Positions 30,167 to 34,708 of a stretch of 34,708 nucleotides of DNA are shown here, piece by piece (positions within the stretch are counted from its first letter, which is position 1; each line of letters opens with the position of its first letter). The stretch is from Phycisphaerales bacterium (GTDB taxonomy: Bacteria > Planctomycetota > Phycisphaerae > Tepidisphaerales > Tepidisphaeraceae), in NCBI GenBank assembly GCA_025361735.1, contig JANYKD010000256.1, positions 1-34,708 of the forward strand, in the 5' to 3' direction. A program made the position numbers and the translations under genes. Under the pieces are notes generated by a model. The model saw nothing but the letters and a program-made list of their open reading frames with translations. It was not told the origin of the DNA and ran no database searches.

Positions 30167-31225
30167 TCACCAACTCTCCCCGCCACCACCTCCACCACGC
30201 CGTCCCGGTCCTCCGCCACCTCCACCAGGGCCACCACCACTGCCGGGCAGACTCGCTCCCGGGAACCGCTTGGACAATGCCTGGTAGACATCTCTCGCCG
30301 TCACGGATTTGGTTTTGGCAACTTCCTCGACCGTCACCTTCAGATTCTCGACCACGAAGCCGTCGGCCCGCAGTGCCTCCGCCACATCCGTGGCCGACAG
30401 TTTCACCTTCGCGGCGAAATCCTCCACCGACATCTGTGCCATCTGCCGACCCATGCCACCTCCGCCGCCTCCAGCTCCTCCACCACCACCGCGTCCAAAT
30501 CCTCCGCCTCCCGCGCCGCCTCCGCCGGCACCTGCTCCGCCTCCGCCGCCTCGTCCATGTCCCTGACCGGCCCAGGCATTATCAAGGGTCCTGGCTGCCG
30601 CGATGTGTTTTCCGATGGCCGCGTACACATCTTTCGGGGTGACGCCCTTTGCTGCCGCCACGTCTGCCAGCCGTTGCTCTGCCGACACTTCGTATCCCTC
30701 TTTCTTCAGCGCCTCCACAACGTCTGCTGGCTGAACCTTCAACTGCTCCGCCAACGCGGCCAGCGTCAATTCCTCCGTATGGGCAACCGGCCCTGATCCG
30801 GACGATTTGGCCCAATAGTTCTTCACGTTGTGGTTCCACTCCGCCAACTTCCCAAAGCCCGGCCAACTGCGAATTGTCCCTGCCACCATGATCCCCATCA
30901 TGGCTACAACCACGAGTGGTTCCCATCGCAGCCGCAATCCCTCGGCAGCCTTGCGGCGAAAGTAGTTGAGCATCGCCCGCCAGTTCAGGTACAGATGCAG
31001 CGAGGCAATCACCAGGAAAATCGCGCTCGCGTTCATGTGCAGCGATCCCCACTGCTCTTTCCTGAGCCCGAGCATCGTCCAATTTCCCCACTTCGCCACC
31101 CAGCCTTGTGGCACCAGATAGAGGATCACGCCGGTGAACGCCATGATCGCAAAGCTCGTGCCCACGACCAGAGTGATCATCGCCCGCCACCGAAATGCCG
31201 GCCGAATATTCGTGCTGTCTGCCAT
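30167..31225 (-). CDS. DUF4405 membrane protein with duplicated helical modules and poly-Gly linker
   Basis: A 352-residue protein; AGGTGG precedes the ATG at 31223-31225. The N-terminal 120 residues hold three helices (about 15-38, 64-82, 103-119) with H63 and H77 (LHMNASAIFLVIASLHLYLN), fitting the DUF4405 cytochrome-b-like family. The soluble half carries a repeat of about 55 residues twice: 153-207 (LAALAEQLKVQPADVVEALK ... VTPKDVYAAI) and 266-321 (VEDFAAKVKLSATDVAEALR ... VTARDVYQAL), separated by an almost pure Gly linker (222-259); a second Gly-rich tail ends the chain. The repeats look like small helical domains and I cannot name them. Putative haem-binding electron-transfer component; the partner may be the DUF2202 protein encoded next. 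Confidence 0.72.
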   Translation of the reverse strand: MADSTNIRPAFRWRAMITLVVGTSFAIMAFTGVILYLVPQGWVAKWGNWTMLGLRKEQWGSLHMNASAIFLVIASLHLYLNWRAMLNYFRRKAAEGLRLRWEPLVVVAMMGIMVAGTIRSWPGFGKLAEWNHNVKNYWAKSSGSGPVAHTEELTLAALAEQLKVQPADVVEALKKEGYEVSAEQRLADVAAAKGVTPKDVYAAIGKHIAAARTLDNAWAGQGHGRGGGGGAGAGGGGAGGGGFGRGGGGGAGGGGGGMGRQMAQMSVEDFAAKVKLSATDVAEALRADGFVVENLKVTVEEVAKTKSVTARDVYQALSKRFPGASLPGSGGGPGGGGGGPGRRGGGGGGESW

Positions 31226-31241
31226 AGAACCACCTGTGAGA

Positions 31242-31267
31242 GTCCGTTTCCTACGCTTTGAACGGAC
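31242..31267 (-). repeat. Inverted repeat in the leader of the DUF4405 gene
   Basis: GTCCGTT (31242-31248) and AACGGAC (31261-31267) are perfect seven-base arms with a 12-base loop, 17 bases upstream of the minus-strand start codon. It may be an operator or a 5' mRNA hairpin. Confidence 0.35.
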
Positions 31268-31417
31268 GAACCCCGTCCTTCCTGCGGAATAAAACAGGAT
31301 TGGCGTGTCGCTCACTCTGCGGGTACGTGAAAATCAAACGGTCGCTGGGACTGACTGGCAGCGTAATTCATATTGTTCAAAGGCACGCTCGGTGATGTGC
31401 GAGACCACGTCGACGGG

Positions 31418-33913
31418 TTATTTGGCCACGGCGTCAGGAACACGCCATTTGATCATCGCCACTTTCACGGCGTCGTTCACGATCAGGCAGGACACCATTG
31501 AATAGACGAAAATCGCAACCGTCTGCCACCCAGGCAATGGCATGAGTCCCGGCAGGCCCACAAACGTCAGGACGGTGCCGACAAACGCATCCGCTATGAC
31601 GGCCGCGATGAGGGTCTTGCTGGGCATCGTCGCCCAGAACCAACGGCGTTCCCGCGCCGACACGATGGAGAATACGGCGAAGTAGAGCAGCGTCAGGAAG
31701 CTGAAGGTGTACAGGGCATTGTTGTTGGTCGCCAGGCCAAAACGTGACCAGCCGATCCACAAGAGGAGGAGCGACTCCGCGACCATCGCGACACCCAGCA
31801 CAACGGACACGGCGATGAAGCCGCCGATGTTCCAAGTTTCCGGCTTCCTGGACGAGCGAACGTGGTCGGTGGCCAAGGCGATCTTTGCGAAGTCCGTCAT
31901 GAAGACCAGCAGCAGCATCGCAAAGGCGGAGACGACGAACTTGCCTGTCACCACGAAGGCAATGGCCACAAAGGCAGCCTTGAGGATCGTCCGGCTGATC
32001 TTGTTGATGATCCACGTCAGGATGCGCTGATAGATCGTCCGTCCCTGTTCGACCAGCGCCACGATGTTCGTCAGCCCTGGTTCGGTCAGGACAACGCTGG
32101 CCGCGCCCTTGGCGACATCGGTCGCGCTACTGACGGCGATACCGACTTCGGCCTGGCGGAGTGCTGGAGCATCGTTGACGCCGTCGCCCGTCATGCCAGT
32201 CACATGCCCGGCGGCCTGCAGGTGCTGCACGACGATGTATTTGTCCTCCGGATACACCTCAGCGAAACCATCGGCCCCCGCCAACAAATCCACCGCCTTG
32301 TTGCCGGCTTGAGCGTCCGCCGCCTTCAGGTCTGCCACGCGCCGGATATTGGGCAGCCCGACTCCCTGTGCGATTTCACTGGCAACCGCCAGGGCGTCGC
32401 CGGTGAGCATCTTCACCGGAACGCCGAGGTCACGCAGTTCTGCGATGAGCTGCTTGGCGTCCGGCCGGGGCGGATCATAGAGCGTAACCAATCCCACCAA
32501 CGCAGGGGCGCCAGTTTCGGGGCCGCGTGCCACCGCCAGTGTCCGATATCCCTTCCGGGCCGATTCGCTGACCCGCGCTTCCAACGCCTCGATCGCCGGT
32601 GGTTGTAGTCCGCACGCTTCGGCGACGGTTCTCACCGCGCCTTTCATCACGCGCAGCCGCTGCCCGTTCTGTTCGACCACGGCTTCCGTCCGCCGGTTCT
32701 TCGCGTCGAACGGAGCAAAGGAGACGGGCGTGATCTTGGGAAGGGAGTCGAAGATATGTCGCTCCTTCGCCGCGGCCAGGAAGGCCAGGTCAATCGGATC
32801 CTGGTTGGCTTCTTGAGACGCCAGAGCACCGGCGAACAGCACGTCGGCCTCCGTCGCTTGTTCCAGCGGGATCACACCGGTGACGGCCAGTTGGTTCATG
32901 GTGATCGTGCCCGTCTTGTCCACGCAGAGCACATCCATCGTCGCGGCATCCTCGGCGGCACTGAGGCGTGTGACCAGCACGCCACGCTTCGCCAGTTCCT
33001 TCGACCCGACGGCCATGCTGACCGTGAACATGACCGGGAGAGCGACCGGTACGGCGCTCATCAACAGAACGAGCATGAGCGGGATCATCTCCAGGAGCGG
33101 AACGCCGCGGATCAGGGACAGCACGATGACCACGCCCAGCAGCGTGCCGACGATGACGAAGAGCCAGCGAACGACCTTGGCCACCACCGCTTCGATGTGG
33201 AGTTTCGGCCTCGCTTGCTGGACCAATTCCGTGGTACGGCCAAAGTAGGTTTTCGCCCCGGTCAGCATCACCACGCCATTGCCCTCGCCGCGGCGGACCA
33301 CGGACCCCGAGGAGAGCACATCGCCGGGTGCCTTGTCGGCGTCCTTGGACTCGCCGGTGAGCGCCGACTGGTCAACGCTCAACGCGCCGGTCAGAAGTTT
33401 GACATCCGCGGGAATGATGTCGCCCGGACGCACGCGGACAATGTCACCGGGCACCAGTTCTCGTGCCGGAATGACCTGCCAGGTCGCTTCGCGCCGGACG
33501 CGGGCACTGACCTGCAACCGCTTCCGCAGTGCCTCGAAGACGCCGGCGGCACGATGCTCCTGCATGAAACTCAACACGGCATTAACGACCAGTAACGCTC
33601 CCACCACCGCAAGATCCGAGTATTTCCCAAGGACGGCAGACAGGACCATGATCAACTCAAGCATCCAGGCCGATACTCCCCAGAACTTCCCGAGGAACTT
33701 GAGGACCGGATGCCCTCTCTTCTCGGCAACTTCGTTGTAGCCATGCTCCTTCCGGCGAACGTCGACCTCCGCGTTCGTGAGCCCGGTGTCAGGGTTTACA
33801 TGCAGCGCCGCGAGCGTGTCGGGAACCGACGCAGAGGCGATGTCAGGGGGTTTGGCGTTTGTAGGCTTTGAGGGCGCGTGCTCGGTTTCAGATGTATTGT
33901 TGGGCGTTGGCAT
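31418..33913 (-). CDS. P-type (PIIIA) plasma-membrane proton-pumping ATPase
   Basis: An 831-residue ATPase of the H+-ATPase branch. It has a cation-ATPase N-terminal domain (about 30-75), the actuator motif LTGES (185-189), PVALP in helix 4 (289-293), the phosphorylation site C330-V-D332-KTGTIT, the KGA and TGD segments of the nucleotide domain, and the hinge TGDGVNDAP (575-583). About ten membrane helices are visible. There is no CPC-type metal motif in helix 4 and no heavy-metal-binding domain, so a metal-exporting type is unlikely. AGAGG precedes the ATG at 33911-33913. It exports protons or otherwise energises the membrane, and sits beside a cytochrome bd oxidase gene, fitting acid or low-oxygen physiology. 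Confidence 0.92.
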   Translation of the reverse strand: MPTPNNTSETEHAPSKPTNAKPPDIASASVPDTLAALHVNPDTGLTNAEVDVRRKEHGYNEVAEKRGHPVLKFLGKFWGVSAWMLELIMVLSAVLGKYSDLAVVGALLVVNAVLSFMQEHRAAGVFEALRKRLQVSARVRREATWQVIPARELVPGDIVRVRPGDIIPADVKLLTGALSVDQSALTGESKDADKAPGDVLSSGSVVRRGEGNGVVMLTGAKTYFGRTTELVQQARPKLHIEAVVAKVVRWLFVIVGTLLGVVIVLSLIRGVPLLEMIPLMLVLLMSAVPVALPVMFTVSMAVGSKELAKRGVLVTRLSAAEDAATMDVLCVDKTGTITMNQLAVTGVIPLEQATEADVLFAGALASQEANQDPIDLAFLAAAKERHIFDSLPKITPVSFAPFDAKNRRTEAVVEQNGQRLRVMKGAVRTVAEACGLQPPAIEALEARVSESARKGYRTLAVARGPETGAPALVGLVTLYDPPRPDAKQLIAELRDLGVPVKMLTGDALAVASEIAQGVGLPNIRRVADLKAADAQAGNKAVDLLAGADGFAEVYPEDKYIVVQHLQAAGHVTGMTGDGVNDAPALRQAEVGIAVSSATDVAKGAASVVLTEPGLTNIVALVEQGRTIYQRILTWIINKISRTILKAAFVAIAFVVTGKFVVSAFAMLLLVFMTDFAKIALATDHVRSSRKPETWNIGGFIAVSVVLGVAMVAESLLLLWIGWSRFGLATNNNALYTFSFLTLLYFAVFSIVSARERRWFWATMPSKTLIAAVIADAFVGTVLTFVGLPGLMPLPGWQTVAIFVYSMVSCLIVNDAVKVAMIKWRVPDAVAK

Positions 33914-34042
33914 AGCGAAGAACCTCTCTGACGCCCGCCCGGTCTACGTCGGTTCGCACGCATCCGAGGTGCCCGAGGCCAAATTCCGGATCTCGGCAGG
34001 CGGGCAGTGGTATCGATCACGAGATTGTAGTACCCCGGCGCC

Positions 34043-34708
34043 TCAGTAGCTGGTCGATTCCAACCGCGTCTTGCCGCGGAACACCCAGTAGATCGACAGA
34101 GTGTAGGCCAGCACCAACGGCATGCCGGTGAGCGCGATGATGAACATGATGCAGAGCGTTTTGTGTGAAGAAGCGCCGTTGTAGATGGTCAGACTGTTGC
34201 GAGCAGTATCGACGGTGGAGACGATCATGTTGGGGACGTATCGGCCGGTTTCGTCTCGCGTGATGAGCCCGATCATGAGCAGGCCCATCAGGCAGAGGAT
34301 GGACAGGCACGAAGAGGCGAAGGTACGCGAATCCCGCTGGTGGAAAATCTCGCGGGGAATATTGGCGATGGCGAGCATGTTCAGCAAGGCCAAGCTGAAA
34401 AGCCAGGGATGGGCCTTGAACGGCTCGGCCATGCGCGGGACGTACAACAGCGTGGCCATGGTCGTGGTGGCGTAGCAAATGATGAAGAAGATCATCGCGT
34501 TGTGTACCCAATTGCGGGCCTGGTCGTGCAATGGACCTTGGGTCTTCATCACGACGTAGATCGATCCATGCATCATGAACAGGGCGACGGTGGTCACACC
34601 CACCATCAGGGCGTACGGGTTCAAGAGATCAAGAAGTGAGCCGGCAAACTCATGGGCTGCGTCGAGCGGAATGCCGTGGGCGAGATTGCCGACGGTCACA
34701 CCCAGCAG
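34043..34708 (-). CDS. cydB: Cytochrome bd ubiquinol oxidase subunit II, C-terminal part
   Basis: The gene enters from the right edge and ends at 34043; about 222 residues are visible and the start lies outside. Segments typical of CydB are NPYALMVGVTTVALFMMHGS, IYVVMKTQGPLHDQARNWVH, then long hydrophobic helices and the tail TGMPLVLAYTLSIYWVFRGK. In CydB the region 'NP(F/Y)xLxxGxxxxxxxxxHGAxYLxxKTxG' marks the middle of the chain. Together with CydA it forms a high-affinity terminal oxidase used at low oxygen or under oxidative stress; CydA should lie upstream of it, beyond the window. Confidence 0.9.
   Translation of the reverse strand: MLGVTVGNLAHGIPLDAAHEFAGSLLDLLNPYALMVGVTTVALFMMHGSIYVVMKTQGPLHDQARNWVHNAMIFFIICYATTTMATLLYVPRMAEPFKAHPWLFSLALLNMLAIANIPREIFHQRDSRTFASSCLSILCLMGLLMIGLITRDETGRYVPNMIVSTVDTARNSLTIYNGASSHKTLCIMFIIALTGMPLVLAYTLSIYWVFRGKTRLESTSY

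Noticed and set aside
29665-30642. 325-codon plus-strand open frame opposite the DUF2202 and DUF4405 genes
   Set aside because: Leu/His/Pro/Arg-rich shadow of the Gly-rich tails on the other strand.
31418-33913. P-type ATPase as a heavy-metal exporter matching the arsenic theme
   Set aside because: It lacks CPC/CPx in helix 4 and any metal-binding domain; PVALP and overall layout fit the proton-ATPase group.

Overview
The window looks like chromosomal DNA of a GC-rich bacterium of the PVC group, probably Planctomycetota or Verrucomicrobiota. The clues are a Cys-type sulfatase, a Tat-exported enolase-superfamily enzyme, a LamG/DUF1961 protein, heparinase-like and pectin-lyase-fold sequences, and many secreted proteins. 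This placement is inference; no rRNA, tRNA, CRISPR array, integrase or insertion sequence was found.

Layout. (1) 1-10.2 kb is a polysaccharide-degradation region. It holds an edge-truncated secreted gene, a sulfatase, a very large esterase plus two beta-propeller fusion, a Tat-signal enolase-superfamily enzyme, and a Tat-signal LamG/DUF1961 protein. Between the intact genes lie broken ones: a beta-propeller C-terminus, a frameshifted pectin-lyase-fold gene, and a heparinase-like mosaic with in-frame stops. (2) 10.35-18.54 kb is a tightly packed nine-gene operon: ArsR regulator, ArsE-like thioredoxin, HlyD adaptor, FtsX/DevC permease, ABC ATPase, ProC-like reductase, ArsP-type permease, a secreted thioredoxin with two NosL-like Cys modules, ArsF-like thioredoxin and ArsG-like permease. 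It resembles an arsEFG (nitroaromatic arsenical) resistance module expanded with a tripartite ABC exporter and a metallochaperone. It is the best candidate here for an undescribed system. (3) 18.55-23.6 kb holds a diverged agmatine-deiminase-like gene, a gene-poor stretch with a small DUF4926-like ORF, a secreted helical-repeat protein and an HtrA protease followed by a clear terminator.

(4) 23.7-25.9 kb is an envelope-stress or metal-stress locus: a small secreted DCPK-repeat cysteine protein diverges from an ECF sigma factor, a zinc-type anti-sigma factor and a CpxP/Spy-like protein with a Gly-rich tail. (5) 25.9-29.4 kb has a SpoIIE-type phosphatase overlapping a membrane-anchored thioredoxin, a split YeeE/YedE sulfur transporter pair and a short TauE/SafE permease whose Shine-Dalgarno lies in a hairpin. 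(6) 29.5-34.7 kb, all on the minus strand, has a DUF2202 ferritin-like protein, a DUF4405 membrane protein with duplicated helical modules and poly-Gly, a P-type proton ATPase and the C-terminal part of cytochrome bd subunit II.

Together regions 2, 4, 5 and 6 read as thiol, metal(loid), sulfur and low-oxygen physiology next to a partly decaying glycan-degradation cluster.
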